DNA of 64,000 nt, taken from contig JAGYKX010000007.1 of NCBI GenBank assembly GCA_018401115.1, forward strand, positions 248,001-312,000, in the 5' to 3' direction. The stretch's first letter is position 1, and each line of letters opens with the position of its first letter. Shown here piece after piece: positions 43,421 through 52,476 of this stretch. Below the pieces are notes generated by a model. It searched no databases. It had not been told where the DNA came from and worked only from the letters and a program-made list of their open reading frames with translations. A program made the position numbers and the translations under genes. Source of the DNA: Flavobacteriaceae bacterium (lineage in GTDB: Bacteria; Bacteroidota; Bacteroidia; Flavobacteriales; Flavobacteriaceae).

Positions 43421-45216
43421 TGCCCTTGATTACAAAAACATATTTACTTATTTTATTAAGTGTGGCCACGCTATTTGGAGAAGGTTTGTGGAAAGACAAT
43501 CAAGAACCTGTGAGCTTTAAAGTAGTGTTGAGTAAAAGCAGCATGGGTATAAACGAACGTATTCGAGTAGACTTTGTAATGAACAAGGATGGGGACAACT
43601 TTGTTCCGCCCTCTTTTGAGGATTTTAGAATAGTTATGGGGCCCTCTCAAGCCATAAGCTCTTCTTGGGTCAATGGGGTTAGGAGTTTTTCAAAAACTTT
43701 TTCATACACTATAGCGCCAACTAGGAAAGGAAGTTTAACCATCGCGCAAGCCCAGATAGAAATAGACGGAAAAACTTATAAAACATCTGTTCAAAAAGTG
43801 ACTGTGACAGATGCCGTGAAAAAGCCAAGTGAAGATATGACTGCAGAAGATGTAGCCAATGAAAATCTATATTTGGTAGCAGAGGTCTCTAATGCCAATC
43901 CTTACCTCAACGAAATGGTTACTGTAGTGTATAAACTATATGTTGGTGCAGATATTAGTGTCACAAACTTTAGACCTGTAGACAACCCAACTTTTAATAA
44001 TTTTTGGAATCAAGACATACCAGTCACTCAATACACCTTTCAATCTGGCACATATAACGGTAAGTCCATGCAATATGTAGCCTTAAAAAAGGTCGTATTG
44101 TACCCTCAAAAATCAGGAGAACTTCAATTAGAGCCATTGGTGCTAGATATTACCGCAGAAGTCCCCACCAATAGAAGAGACTTCTTCGGGGGAAGGCTGT
44201 ATGCGCAAACCAATAAAACCGTAACAGCTGGCAACAGAGTCATTCGGGTAAAACCCTTACCTGAGGAAGGTAAACCCGCTTCATTTAATGGAGCAGTGGG
44301 AAAATTTGATTTCTTTGTAAGAACGTCTAAAAACATTTTGAATGCCAATGAATCTCTTCAGGCGGTAATAGAGGTAAACGGAAATGGAAACTTAAAATTA
44401 TTCCAAGTACCTGAACTTAAACTTCCAGCGGCACTAGAAGTCTATGAGCCAGTGTTTGAAGAGAAAATCACAACAAATTTATCCGGAATGAACGGTAAGA
44501 TCAGTAATAGTTATACTGTAGTACCTGCATACAAAGGAAAATACCCTATTCCATCTGTCGCATTTAGTTATTTTGATCCTTCTCTAGAAAAATATATAAG
44601 CCTAACTGCAGCACCTGTACTGGTAAATGTCATTGAAGGGCCAACTTACAATGAAAACCCTAAAAATAACAAGACTACGGCTACTACAACAATCAAGCAA
44701 GCTGTTGCAGAAAACAATGCATTTGGTTTTATTAAAACAAAAACAAGTCTAATCCCTATGGCGCAAATCAGCTTTTTTAACAGCAAAAATTTTTGGTTAT
44801 TGTGTTTAATTCCTTTCACCATACTTCTATTAACAGTATTAATTCACCGATTAATTACAACAAAAAAAACGGATCAAGTTTCTACTCTGAGCAAGAGGGC
44901 GCAGCGATTGGCTAAAAAATTCCTCTCGGAAGCCAAAGGAAAAAAAGCAGACAAAGACGCTTTTTATGTGGCACTTGAAAAAGGACTACAACTATACCTC
45001 AAAGGAAAATTAAACCTAGACAATGCAGATTTTAACAAAGAAAACATCCATAATATTTTTACTAAAAAATCCATTTCTACAGAAACTACAGGTTTATTAA
45101 TTACTTTATTAGAGCACTGTGAAGCGGCAAGGTACAGCCCATTTACAGCTGTTGAAATTGAGAAAGACTACCTAAATGCAATAAGTGCAATAAGTCAATT
45201 AGACGCGCAATTATAA
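43420..45216 (+). CDS. batD: BatD-like protein
   Basis: A 598-aa protein. I choose the ATG at 43420, which overlaps the batC stop as TAATG; a TTG two codons earlier is possible. An N-terminal signal (about 1-20) is followed by BatD-type beta domains (SFKVVLSKSSMGINERIRVD; WVNGVRSFSKTFSYTIAPTR; TVVPAYKGKYPIPSVAFSYF). A single membrane segment lies at about 455-475, with a helical cytoplasmic tail (about 490-598). Both the domain order and the position after BatC match the family. The stop overlaps the next start as TAATG. Confidence 0.9.
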   Translation: MPLITKTYLLILLSVATLFGEGLWKDNQEPVSFKVVLSKSSMGINERIRVDFVMNKDGDNFVPPSFEDFRIVMGPSQAISSSWVNGVRSFSKTFSYTIAPTRKGSLTIAQAQIEIDGKTYKTSVQKVTVTDAVKKPSEDMTAEDVANENLYLVAEVSNANPYLNEMVTVVYKLYVGADISVTNFRPVDNPTFNNFWNQDIPVTQYTFQSGTYNGKSMQYVALKKVVLYPQKSGELQLEPLVLDITAEVPTNRRDFFGGRLYAQTNKTVTAGNRVIRVKPLPEEGKPASFNGAVGKFDFFVRTSKNILNANESLQAVIEVNGNGNLKLFQVPELKLPAALEVYEPVFEEKITTNLSGMNGKISNSYTVVPAYKGKYPIPSVAFSYFDPSLEKYISLTAAPVLVNVIEGPTYNENPKNNKTTATTTIKQAVAENNAFGFIKTKTSLIPMAQISFFNSKNFWLLCLIPFTILLLTVLIHRLITTKKTDQVSTLSKRAQRLAKKFLSEAKGKKADKDAFYVALEKGLQLYLKGKLNLDNADFNKENIHNIFTKKSISTETTGLLITLLEHCEAARYSPFTAVEIEKDYLNAISAISQLDAQL

Positions 45217-46151
45217 TGGTAAAATTAAGGTTCGCAATGAGAAAAAATACCGCAATGACGCCAAATGAAAAACCCTACAGCTTGAAGCATTCGCTTAAAA
45301 TGTACATGAATTGGTTTGTGCTTTTTTTGCTTTTGAGCCAAGTGGCAATATTTCCTGTATTAGCTCAAAATAATGCACAAGAAAATTTAATTAAAGGTAC
45401 TGCAGAAAAAAATCTTGAGGTTAAAAACAACGAAACAATAAAAGGACAGAGTCAAGAAATGGCTTTTTTTAATGCAGCCACTAAAGCATATAACAATTCT
45501 AATTTTGAACTAGCCATTGATTATTACGAAAAAATAATTGCTGCCGGATACCACAGTCCCGAATTGTATTACAACCTTGGTAATGTATATTACAAACAAA
45601 ATGAAATAGCGCTCAGTATCTATTATTTTGAAAAATCTTTACTGCTAAACCCAAATGATCAAGAAGTCATTAAAAACTTAGGGTTTGCTCAAAAAATGAC
45701 CCTAGACGCCATTCCTTCTAAAGAAGTCAATGGCATTGGAAAAGCCTATTTAAAAGTCATTAAGTCCCAAAGTGAATATCAATGGGGGTTTTTATGTATT
45801 CTTTTGATCTGTATTGCTGTAACACTTTATTTATTGTACTATTTTGCCAATACCTCACAAACAAAAAGATTTTTCTTTACTACAGCTATTCTTGTGTTTT
45901 TATTAAGTGGATTATCTTACCTAAACGCTTCGTTAGTTAGAAAAGCGACGCAAAAAGACCATCCAGCCATTGTTTTTGAAACAGCCAAAGTGCTCTCTGA
46001 ACCAAATTCAAATGGTATTGAAGCCTTTGAATTGCATGAAGGAACAAAGGTTCAAATTTTAGAAAGGTTTTCTAATTGGTATAAAATTCAAATCGCTGAC
46101 GGACAAATTGGCTGGTTATTACAAAACCAAATTAGACCCTTAAAAGAATAA
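45216..46151 (+). CDS. batE: BatE-like TPR protein with C-terminal SH3-type domain
   Basis: A 311-aa protein with an N-terminal membrane or signal segment (about 30-50), TPR repeats (about 85-155; SNFELAIDYYEKIIAAGYHS, YYNLGNVYYKQ), two membrane helices (about 188-210 and 217-238), and a C-terminal bacterial SH3-like domain (about 250-310, GTKVQILERFSNWYKIQIAD then GQIGWLL). The last gene of the Bat cluster. The start overlaps batD as TAATG; earlier Mets give a long leader and a downstream Met at residue 30 is an alternative. Confidence 0.85.
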   Translation: MVKLRFAMRKNTAMTPNEKPYSLKHSLKMYMNWFVLFLLLSQVAIFPVLAQNNAQENLIKGTAEKNLEVKNNETIKGQSQEMAFFNAATKAYNNSNFELAIDYYEKIIAAGYHSPELYYNLGNVYYKQNEIALSIYYFEKSLLLNPNDQEVIKNLGFAQKMTLDAIPSKEVNGIGKAYLKVIKSQSEYQWGFLCILLICIAVTLYLLYYFANTSQTKRFFFTTAILVFLLSGLSYLNASLVRKATQKDHPAIVFETAKVLSEPNSNGIEAFELHEGTKVQILERFSNWYKIQIADGQIGWLLQNQIRPLKE

Positions 46152-46183
46152 TTCTTTGTTTTATTTTTTTCATCTTTGTAAGC

Positions 46184-46495
46184 ATGGGTTATAAACAAAA
46201 TATTAAAATTTGGGTGATAGGAACCTTGTTCTTATGGCTTTTTAGTGCGATTATGCCTGCTGTTTCTATTTATTTTTTTCAAGAGAGCGATCAAATTTCA
46301 ATGAATGGAACATTAGAAGAAGAACAACAAGGAGAAGAAAAAAAAGAGGATCATAAAAAAGAGTGGGTTTCTTATCAGACTTTAATCAATTATTCAACAA
46401 AAACAACACCCCTATTAACCAATAGTTCTGTAGTGCAAAAAACGTACAAAAGCCCTACAAATGTGGTTATCCTTCCTCCACCAGAATTACTGTAA
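46184..46495 (+). CDS. Small membrane-anchored orphan protein
   Basis: A 103-aa protein with one N-terminal hydrophobic segment (about 9-32), a Glu/Lys-rich stretch (about 43-58, EEEQQGEEKKEDHKKEW) and a Pro-rich end (VVILPPPELL). I do not recognise the family. It starts 32 bp after batE and could be the ninth gene of that operon, or belong with the SulP gene 91 bp downstream, beyond a hairpin at 46530-46561. Coding is supported by a clean frame with normal composition. Confidence 0.55.
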   Translation: MGYKQNIKIWVIGTLFLWLFSAIMPAVSIYFFQESDQISMNGTLEEEQQGEEKKEDHKKEWVSYQTLINYSTKTTPLLTNSSVVQKTYKSPTNVVILPPPELL

Positions 46496-46529
46496 TACCT
46501 CCGCAATAACAACTCAACTATTTACTTTT

Positions 46530-46561
46530 CACCTTTTTCTCCTGTATAGGAGCAAAAGGTG
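46530..46561 (+). promoter_or_regulatory. Imperfect hairpin in the leader of the SulP-carbonic anhydrase pair
   Basis: An 8-bp arm (46530-46537 / 46554-46561) and a 5-bp arm (46539-46543 / 46548-46552) separated by one mismatch, loop GTAT, 24 bp before the SulP ATG at 46586. No T run follows, so it is not an obvious terminator and may control translation or mRNA stability. Confidence 0.5.
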
Positions 46562-46585
46562 TACATCATAAAACAACAACAACTT

Positions 46586-48166
46586 ATGTTTAAAAATATA
46601 AAACAAGACATACCTGCGAGTATTGTCGTATTCTTCGTTGCGCTCCCACTTTGTTTGGGTATTGCATTAGCCAGTGGAGCCCCTCTTTTTTCTGGTCTAA
46701 TCGCTGGTATTGTTGGTGGAATCTTGGTAGGGTTCTTGAGCGGGTCTGAAATTGGTGTTTCAGGGCCTGCAGCAGGACTAACTGCAATAGTGCTTACAGC
46801 AATAGGGACCTTAGGGGGGTTTGAAAACTTCCTATTAGCATTAGTTTTAGGAGGCGCTATACAAATTGTCTTTGGCCTTTTAAAAGCGGGAGTTATAGGA
46901 TATTACTTTCCATCTTCAGTGATTAAAGGAATGCTTACTGGAATTGGAATTATTATCATCCTAAAGCAAATTCCACACTTCTTTGGTTATGACGCAGATC
47001 CAGAAGGTGATTTTGCTTTCATGCAAATAGACGGGCAAAACACTTTTTCTGAAATATTAGCACCCTTAAACGGTATTCAAGTTGGCCCAACAATTGTAGC
47101 TATCATCGGTTTAGGCGTTTTACTTCTTTGGGATAAAATACTCTCTAAAAAAGGAAAAATATTCACCCTAATACAAGGCCCTTTAGTGGCGGTAGTCATT
47201 GGTATTATTTACTTTGTTGTAACCAAAGACAATCAGGCGTTATCTATTAATGCCAGTCATTTGGTTCAAGTACCTGTACCAGAAGATTTGGCCTCATTTA
47301 AAGCCCAATTTACAAGCCCTAATTTTTCTGGCATTGGAAACCCAGAAGTTTGGGTAGTGGCATTTACCATAGCTTTAGTAGCCAGTTTAGAAACCTTACT
47401 GTGTGTAGAGGCCACAGACAAATTAGATCCGGATAAAAGGGTTACTCCAACTAACAGAGAATTGTTGGCTCAAGGTGCTGGAAATATGTTTTCTGGACTT
47501 ATTGGCGGGTTACCTGTAACGCAAGTAATCGTTCGGAGTTCAGCAAATATTCAATCTGGCGGGAAAAGTAAATTAGCCGCCATTTTGCATGGCTTTTTAT
47601 TACTCATATCCGTAATGGTAATTCCAAAATTACTCAATATGATTCCACTTTCTGTATTGGCTTCTATACTATTCATCGTCGGGTATAAATTGGCAAAACC
47701 TGCATTGTTTAAAAAAATGTACCTGCTAGGATGGAAACAATTCATTCCTTTTATAGTGACTGTAACGGGAATTATATTTACAGACTTACTGATAGGAATT
47801 GCCTTGGGTCTAGCAGTTGGCGTAATTGTTGTTTTGATTAAAAGTTTTCAAAACTCTCACTTTTTACACATTGAAGATAATAGCAATGGAGCCATTAAAA
47901 TTAAAATGACCATGGCAGAAGAAGTTACTTTTTTCAATAAGGGTGCTATTTTAAAAGAACTAGACCAATTACCTCATGATAGCCATCTGGAATTAGACGT
48001 GAGTAAAACCCGGTTTTTAGATTATGATATTATTGAAATTCTTGAAGATTTTGCTGCAAAAGCGGTCATGAGAAATATCAATATTACTTTAATTTCAGAA
48101 AACGGAACAGTCTCTAATCCAGAAAGTTTTATTTCATTTTTTAACCTGAGCTCCAAAAAGGCTTAA
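46586..48166 (+). CDS. SulP-family transporter, likely bicarbonate (BicA-like)
   Basis: A 526-aa transporter. The ATG at 46586 (MFKNIKQDIPASIVVFF) is the family-like start; an earlier GTG at 46559 lies in the hairpin. About 12 hydrophobic segments precede a C-terminal STAS domain (about 435-520). Unlike the SulP at 24.8 kb, it is followed 15 bp later by a beta-carbonic anhydrase gene, an arrangement known for bicarbonate transporters. Bicarbonate is therefore inferred from neighbours rather than from a substrate-specific residue. Confidence 0.9.
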   Translation: MFKNIKQDIPASIVVFFVALPLCLGIALASGAPLFSGLIAGIVGGILVGFLSGSEIGVSGPAAGLTAIVLTAIGTLGGFENFLLALVLGGAIQIVFGLLKAGVIGYYFPSSVIKGMLTGIGIIIILKQIPHFFGYDADPEGDFAFMQIDGQNTFSEILAPLNGIQVGPTIVAIIGLGVLLLWDKILSKKGKIFTLIQGPLVAVVIGIIYFVVTKDNQALSINASHLVQVPVPEDLASFKAQFTSPNFSGIGNPEVWVVAFTIALVASLETLLCVEATDKLDPDKRVTPTNRELLAQGAGNMFSGLIGGLPVTQVIVRSSANIQSGGKSKLAAILHGFLLLISVMVIPKLLNMIPLSVLASILFIVGYKLAKPALFKKMYLLGWKQFIPFIVTVTGIIFTDLLIGIALGLAVGVIVVLIKSFQNSHFLHIEDNSNGAIKIKMTMAEEVTFFNKGAILKELDQLPHDSHLELDVSKTRFLDYDIIEILEDFAAKAVMRNINITLISENGTVSNPESFISFFNLSSKKA

Positions 48167-48181
48167 CCAAAAATATATCTT

Positions 48182-48808
48182 ATGAATCTAGATAAAGTAT
48201 TTAAAAATAATGAGGCTTGGATTAAAGACAAACTCAGTACAGACAATAACTATTTTGAAGAATTGGGCAAAGGCCAAAGTCCTGAATTGCTCTATATAGG
48301 GTGTTCAGACAGCCGTGTAACTGCAGAAGATCTCATGGGTTTAGGTCCAGGAGAGGTTTTTGTACATAGAAATATTGCCAATATGGTTATAAGCATAGAT
48401 CTTAATGTTATGTCAGTAGTCAATTATGCCGTAGACCACTTAAAAGTAAATCACGTTGTGGTTTGCGGCCACTATGCCTGTGGTGGTGTAAAAGCAGCCA
48501 TGCAATCTGCAGATTTAGGGATTTTAAATCCGTGGCTCAGAAATATTAGAGATGTGTACAGAATTCACAGAAATGAACTAGATGCTATACCAGATGAAGA
48601 CAAGCGATACGACCGTTTGGTAGAGCTCAATGTGCAAGAACAATGTTTAAACTTGATTAAGACAGCTTCAGTTCAAAAAGCTGCTAGAGATAGGAATTTA
48701 AAAGTACATGGCTGGGTATTTGATGTTCATACAGGAAAGCTCATAGATCTTAAAATAGACTTTGAAGGAATTTTGAAAAACATCATGGAAATATATCATT
48801 TAGACTAA
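48182..48808 (+). CDS. Beta-carbonic anhydrase
   Basis: A 208-aa zinc enzyme interconverting CO2 and bicarbonate. The zinc ligands and catalytic pair are visible as CSDSR (Cys41, Asp43, Arg45) and CGHYACGGV (His97, Cys100). It directly follows the SulP transporter, so it probably balances carbon species imported by it. It is closed by two tandem hairpins acting as a terminator. Confidence 0.95.
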   Translation: MNLDKVFKNNEAWIKDKLSTDNNYFEELGKGQSPELLYIGCSDSRVTAEDLMGLGPGEVFVHRNIANMVISIDLNVMSVVNYAVDHLKVNHVVVCGHYACGGVKAAMQSADLGILNPWLRNIRDVYRIHRNELDAIPDEDKRYDRLVELNVQEQCLNLIKTASVQKAARDRNLKVHGWVFDVHTGKLIDLKIDFEGILKNIMEIYHLD

Positions 48809-48813
48809 TCAAT

Positions 48814-48868
48814 AAAACAACAGTTGTTGTTTTGTCAATAGCTATCGCTTCGCAATGGCTATTTTTTT
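48814..48868 (+). terminator. Two-hairpin terminator after the carbonic anhydrase gene
   Basis: First a perfect 8-bp stem (48814-48821 / 48826-48833, loop AGTT), then a second stem starting with 6 bp (48837-48842 / 48858-48863) and followed by a T run to 48868. Confidence 0.75.
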
Positions 48869-48908
48869 AATCGTCTTGAACATCACAAGGGTTTTACAAA
48901 ATAAACGC

Positions 48909-48937
48909 TTTGGATTACCTAGAAAATCTTAAATTTG
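48909..48937 (+). promoter_or_regulatory. Promoter for pheS
   Basis: TAAATTTG (48930-48937) matches TAnnTTTG, with TTTG at 48909-48912 upstream, spacing 17 nt, slightly short. It lies 43 bp before the pheS ATG. Confidence 0.5.
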
Positions 48938-48979
48938 TCCTTCAATCTTAAGCGCTGAAAAAGCCTGAAGAAATAGTAC

Positions 48980-49999
48980 ATGATAGACCAATTAGAAAAA
49001 TACATAGAAAGGGTAAAAGCGTTTGAATCAAAAGATCCAGGGGCTATTGAAGCATTTAGAATAGAGTTCTTAGGGAAAAAAGGGGTCTTGACAGACCTTT
49101 TTACAGCCTTCAAATCTGTTCCAAACGAAGAAAAAAAAGTGTTTGGTCAAAAGCTCAATGAATTAAAAATTGCTGCTACAGAAAAGATCAGCACCCTTAA
49201 AGAAGCTATAGAGGAAACAGCTACTGTCTCAGGTCTGTACGGAGACTTAACCAGACCTGGAAGCCCCCTTGAAATAGGTTCTAGACACCCAATTTCTATT
49301 GTAAAGAATCAAATAATTGATATTTTTTCTCGCATTGGGTTTAATGTTTCAGAAGGTCCAGAAATGGAAGATGATTGGCATAATTTCACTGCCTTAAACC
49401 TGCCCGAATACCATCCAGCAAGAGACATGCAGGATACCTTTTTTATTCAAACAGATCCAGATATTCTCCTCAGAACACACACTTCTTCTGTGCAGGTAAG
49501 GTATATGGAAAACAATAAACCTCCTATTAGAACAATCTCTCCAGGAAGGGTCTTTAGAAATGAAGCCATCTCTGCCAGATCCCACTGTTTCTTTCACCAA
49601 GTAGAAGGTTTGTATATAGACAAAGACGTCTCTTTTGCAGATTTAAAACAAACTTTACAATACTTTACAGAGTCTTTATTTGGCAAATCTAAAATTAGAC
49701 TCAGACCCTCTTACTTTCCTTTTACTGAACCCAGTGCAGAGGTTGACGTTTATTGGGGTTTAGAGACAGAAACAGACTATAAAATGACTAAGGGTACTGG
49801 TTGGCTGGAGATTATGGGTTGTGGAATGGTAGATCCTAATGTACTTAGAAATTGTGGAATTGATCCAGAGGAATATTCTGGTTTTGCCTTTGGAATGGGT
49901 ATAGACAGAATTGCCTTGTTGCTGCACCAAATTTCTGACATTAGATTACTCAGTGAAAATGACATTCGTTTTCTCTCTCAATTCAAGGGTAGTTTTTAA
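48980..49999 (+). CDS. pheS: Phenylalanyl-tRNA synthetase alpha subunit
   Basis: A 339-aa catalytic subunit of the (alpha-beta)2 enzyme that charges tRNA-Phe. The N-terminal coiled coil (about 1-80) is followed by the class II core: GSRHPISIV, EMEDDWHNFTALNLPEYHPA, motif 2 (FRNEAISARSHCFFHQVEG) and motif 3 (GFAFGMGIDRIALLLH). Length is standard. pheT is not in this window and the gene is monocistronic here, which is common in Bacteroidota. It converges on the CYTH gene, 9 bp between stops. Confidence 0.97.
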   Translation: MIDQLEKYIERVKAFESKDPGAIEAFRIEFLGKKGVLTDLFTAFKSVPNEEKKVFGQKLNELKIAATEKISTLKEAIEETATVSGLYGDLTRPGSPLEIGSRHPISIVKNQIIDIFSRIGFNVSEGPEMEDDWHNFTALNLPEYHPARDMQDTFFIQTDPDILLRTHTSSVQVRYMENNKPPIRTISPGRVFRNEAISARSHCFFHQVEGLYIDKDVSFADLKQTLQYFTESLFGKSKIRLRPSYFPFTEPSAEVDVYWGLETETDYKMTKGTGWLEIMGCGMVDPNVLRNCGIDPEEYSGFAFGMGIDRIALLLHQISDIRLLSENDIRFLSQFKGSF

Positions 50000-50008
50000 A
50001 GTAAAAAA

Positions 50009-50482
50009 CTATTCGCCCCAATCCTTAAAAGGAAATAGGCTTAGAGATGCATTGTAATATTTCTTGTCACCAGTAACCTCAGCGCCCAACCAAGGTGGTT
50101 TTTCAAAAACCTGATCGGGATCTGACAATTCTACCTCCGCTATTATGAGGCCTAGATTGGGTCCATAAAAAACATCTACCTCAAAATGGATTGCTCCTAT
50201 TGGGACCACATATCTGGTCTTTTCTATAGTACCTGGCAAACAAAGTTTAAACAGTGCTTCTGCAGCTTCTTTAGACAAGGGGTTTTCCCATTCAAATCTA
50301 GACACCCCCCCATCAGTAGAAATACCTTTCACGGTTATATAACCTCCAGTCTCTTCTACCCTAATACGAACTGTTCTGTTGGGATCTATTGACAAAAATC
50401 CTTGCTTAATAGCTCTACTAGTTAAAGATTCATTTTCAAAACTATGGTTTTTGACTAAAAATTTGCGTTCAATTTCTATCAT
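50009..50482 (-). CDS. CYTH-domain protein (triphosphate tunnel family)
   Basis: A 157-aa protein; the ATG at 50482 directly gives MIEIERKFLV. The ExExK motif (Glu3, Glu5, Lys7) and later basic and acidic strands (TVRIRVEETGGYITVKG; FEVDVFYGPN; LIIAEVEL) form the triphosphate tunnel. Relatives include inorganic triphosphatases and adenylate cyclases of class IV. The size of about 157 aa and the EIERKFLV start fit the triphosphatase group, but the activity is inferred. Convergent with pheS. Confidence 0.86.
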   Translation of the reverse strand: MIEIERKFLVKNHSFENESLTSRAIKQGFLSIDPNRTVRIRVEETGGYITVKGISTDGGVSRFEWENPLSKEAAEALFKLCLPGTIEKTRYVVPIGAIHFEVDVFYGPNLGLIIAEVELSDPDQVFEKPPWLGAEVTGDKKYYNASLSLFPFKDWGE

Positions 50483-50566
50483 TTTGCACAATTAAAAAAG
50501 AAATTAATTTAAAAATACCCCAGAAAATACTTTGAAGGAGTATAGCCAACTAAAAAACCCCGATTT

Positions 50567-51226
50567 CTAATACTGGGCTATTTCTATCAGTTTAGATGAG
50601 GTCACTTTTCTCGCATCATAAGGCGTATTGGCTAGCCAAATTATGGCCTTGGCAATATCTTTGGCTTGAATGGGCTTGTATTCTTTCAAAGGGCCTCTCC
50701 AAAGAAAAAACAAACTACGCATGAGGCCTTTAATTATGAGCTCACCCATACGAAACTCTTTTCTGTCTCCCAGTATTAATGATGGTTGTACAAAGTGAAT
50801 CTTTGGTAGATCCAACGCTTGTATTTCATGTTCCATTTCACCCTTCATCTGGCTATAAAAATTCTTAGAATGGGCATTTGCTCCTAAAGAAGACACCACA
50901 ACTACCGCCTCAAAACGAGCCTCTTTGGCTTGTGAGCAAGCCAATAAAGGTAGCGCAACATCTACTTTTTTATAGTCCTCAATTTTTGGTGTTTTGGCTT
51001 TTGTACTGCCCAAACAACAATACAAATGATCTCCATTAATAGGGTGCTCCTTAAGGCCTTTTTCAAGGTCCGCATAAAGGGTTTCCTTAATTTTATAATG
51101 ATCAAAGTATAGGGCCGTTCTTCCTATAAGATGAATTTGATCATATCTATAATCTTGTATAAGCTGTAACACCAAAGCCTTTCCTACAACTCCTGTGGCA
51201 CCCAATACTACCACTACTTTTCCCAT
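50567..51226 (-). CDS. NAD(P)-binding Rossmann protein (HTATIP2/YwnB-like)
   Basis: A 219-aa atypical short-chain dehydrogenase starting at the ATG at 51226. Cofactor motif GATGVVGKALV at about 9-19. Blocks CCLGSTKAKTP and VVVSSLGANAHSKNFYSQMKG (the active-site Tyr-containing segment of the HTATIP2 group), and later HFVQPSLILGDR, are visible. Substrate unknown. It diverges from dinB, with the two starts about 75 bp apart. Confidence 0.82.
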   Translation of the reverse strand: MGKVVVVLGATGVVGKALVLQLIQDYRYDQIHLIGRTALYFDHYKIKETLYADLEKGLKEHPINGDHLYCCLGSTKAKTPKIEDYKKVDVALPLLACSQAKEARFEAVVVVSSLGANAHSKNFYSQMKGEMEHEIQALDLPKIHFVQPSLILGDRKEFRMGELIIKGLMRSLFFLWRGPLKEYKPIQAKDIAKAIIWLANTPYDARKVTSSKLIEIAQY

Positions 51227-51300
51227 TTGAACCATGCGCTAAAGATACGCTTTTGAGAGAAAATAGGCTTGGAATATATATCTTTGAGAAAAACTTTTTA

Positions 51301-52398
51301 ATGTCTCTCTCTCCTCCATATAGAAAAATAATCCATGTAGACATGGATGCTTTCTTTGCTTCAGTAGAGCAGCTAGACAATCCTTCCTTGAGGGGGCTTC
51401 CTGTAGCAGTGGGTGGCGGTGGCAAACGAGGGGTCGTGTCCGCAGCCTCATATGAGGCTAGAAAATTTGGTGTGCGTTCTGCCATGTCTGGAATAATGGC
51501 TAAAAGGCTTTGTCCAGACCTTATCTTTGTACCTCCTAGATTCGATCGATACAAAGAGATCTCAAAACAAATTCGCAATATTTTTCACGAGCATACAAAT
51601 TTAGTAGAACCGCTATCTTTAGATGAAGCTTATTTAGATGTAACCCAACACAAAAAAGGAAATCCCTCTGCTACACTAATTGCGCAAGACATTAGGGAAG
51701 CCATTTTAAAAAGGACAGGGCTGAATGCCTCTGCCGGAGTCTCTATAAATAAGTTTGTAGCAAAAATAGCCAGTGATATTAACAAGCCAAACGGACAGAA
51801 AACAATTCCTCCTGAAGCGGTTTTGCGATTTCTTGAAGCATTGGATATTCGAAAGTTTTTTGGAATTGGAAAAGTGACTGCAGATAAAATGTACGGATTA
51901 GGAATTTTTACTGGAGCAGACTTAAAGAAACATTCAGAAGATTTCTTAATAGAGAACTTTGGAAAGAGTGGTCGCTATTTTCACAAAGCCGTCAGAGGCA
52001 TTCATCTCTCTGAAGTAAAACCAGAAAGAATTCAAAAATCCATTGGTGCTGAGAGAACTTTTAAGGACAACATTAGCAGTGAAGTATTTTTAGAAAGTAA
52101 AATTAGCGCTTTAGCAGAAGAACTTTCTAAAAGGTTGGGGCACAGTAAGGTTTCTGGAAAAACCATTACCTTAAAACTAAAATACTCAGACTTCTATACC
52201 CAAACCAGGTCAAAGACACTACCCTATTTTATAGCAGACAAAGATTTGATTGTAGAGACGGCTACAAAATTACTGTATCAAGAGGTCTTGAGTAATTCCG
52301 TGCGTTTGTTGGGTATTTCTATGGGTAAACTTAACAATGAAAAAAAAGAAGCGATTAAAGGACCGCCTATGAGTGTTCAGTTACATATCGATTTCTAA
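51301..52398 (+). CDS. dinB: DNA polymerase IV
   Basis: A 365-aa Y-family translesion polymerase. The ATG at 51301 (MSLSPPYRKIIHVDMDAFF) is preferred; an open frame reaches 51253. Catalytic residues are in HVDMDAFFASVE and PLSLDEAYLD (Asp, Glu), the fingers motif AASYEARKFGVRSAM is present, and thumb and little-finger domains follow (about 190-350). The usual C-terminal beta-clamp peptide is not obvious. Its terminator is shared with pyk. Confidence 0.95.
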   Translation: MSLSPPYRKIIHVDMDAFFASVEQLDNPSLRGLPVAVGGGGKRGVVSAASYEARKFGVRSAMSGIMAKRLCPDLIFVPPRFDRYKEISKQIRNIFHEHTNLVEPLSLDEAYLDVTQHKKGNPSATLIAQDIREAILKRTGLNASAGVSINKFVAKIASDINKPNGQKTIPPEAVLRFLEALDIRKFFGIGKVTADKMYGLGIFTGADLKKHSEDFLIENFGKSGRYFHKAVRGIHLSEVKPERIQKSIGAERTFKDNISSEVFLESKISALAEELSKRLGHSKVSGKTITLKLKYSDFYTQTRSKTLPYFIADKDLIVETATKLLYQEVLSNSVRLLGISMGKLNNEKKEAIKGPPMSVQLHIDF

Positions 52399-52422
52399 GG
52401 CTATTTTAATAAACTTTACAAA

Positions 52423-52455
52423 AAAAGTCCCTTGAATATGATTCAAGGGACTTTT
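52423..52455. terminator. Bidirectional terminator between dinB and pyk
   Basis: A perfect 15-bp stem (52423-52437 / 52441-52455) with an ATG loop, A6 on the left and a T tract on the right, in the 78-bp gap between convergent genes. Confidence 0.9.
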
Positions 52456-52476
52456 ATATTATTAATTAGGTGTGCT

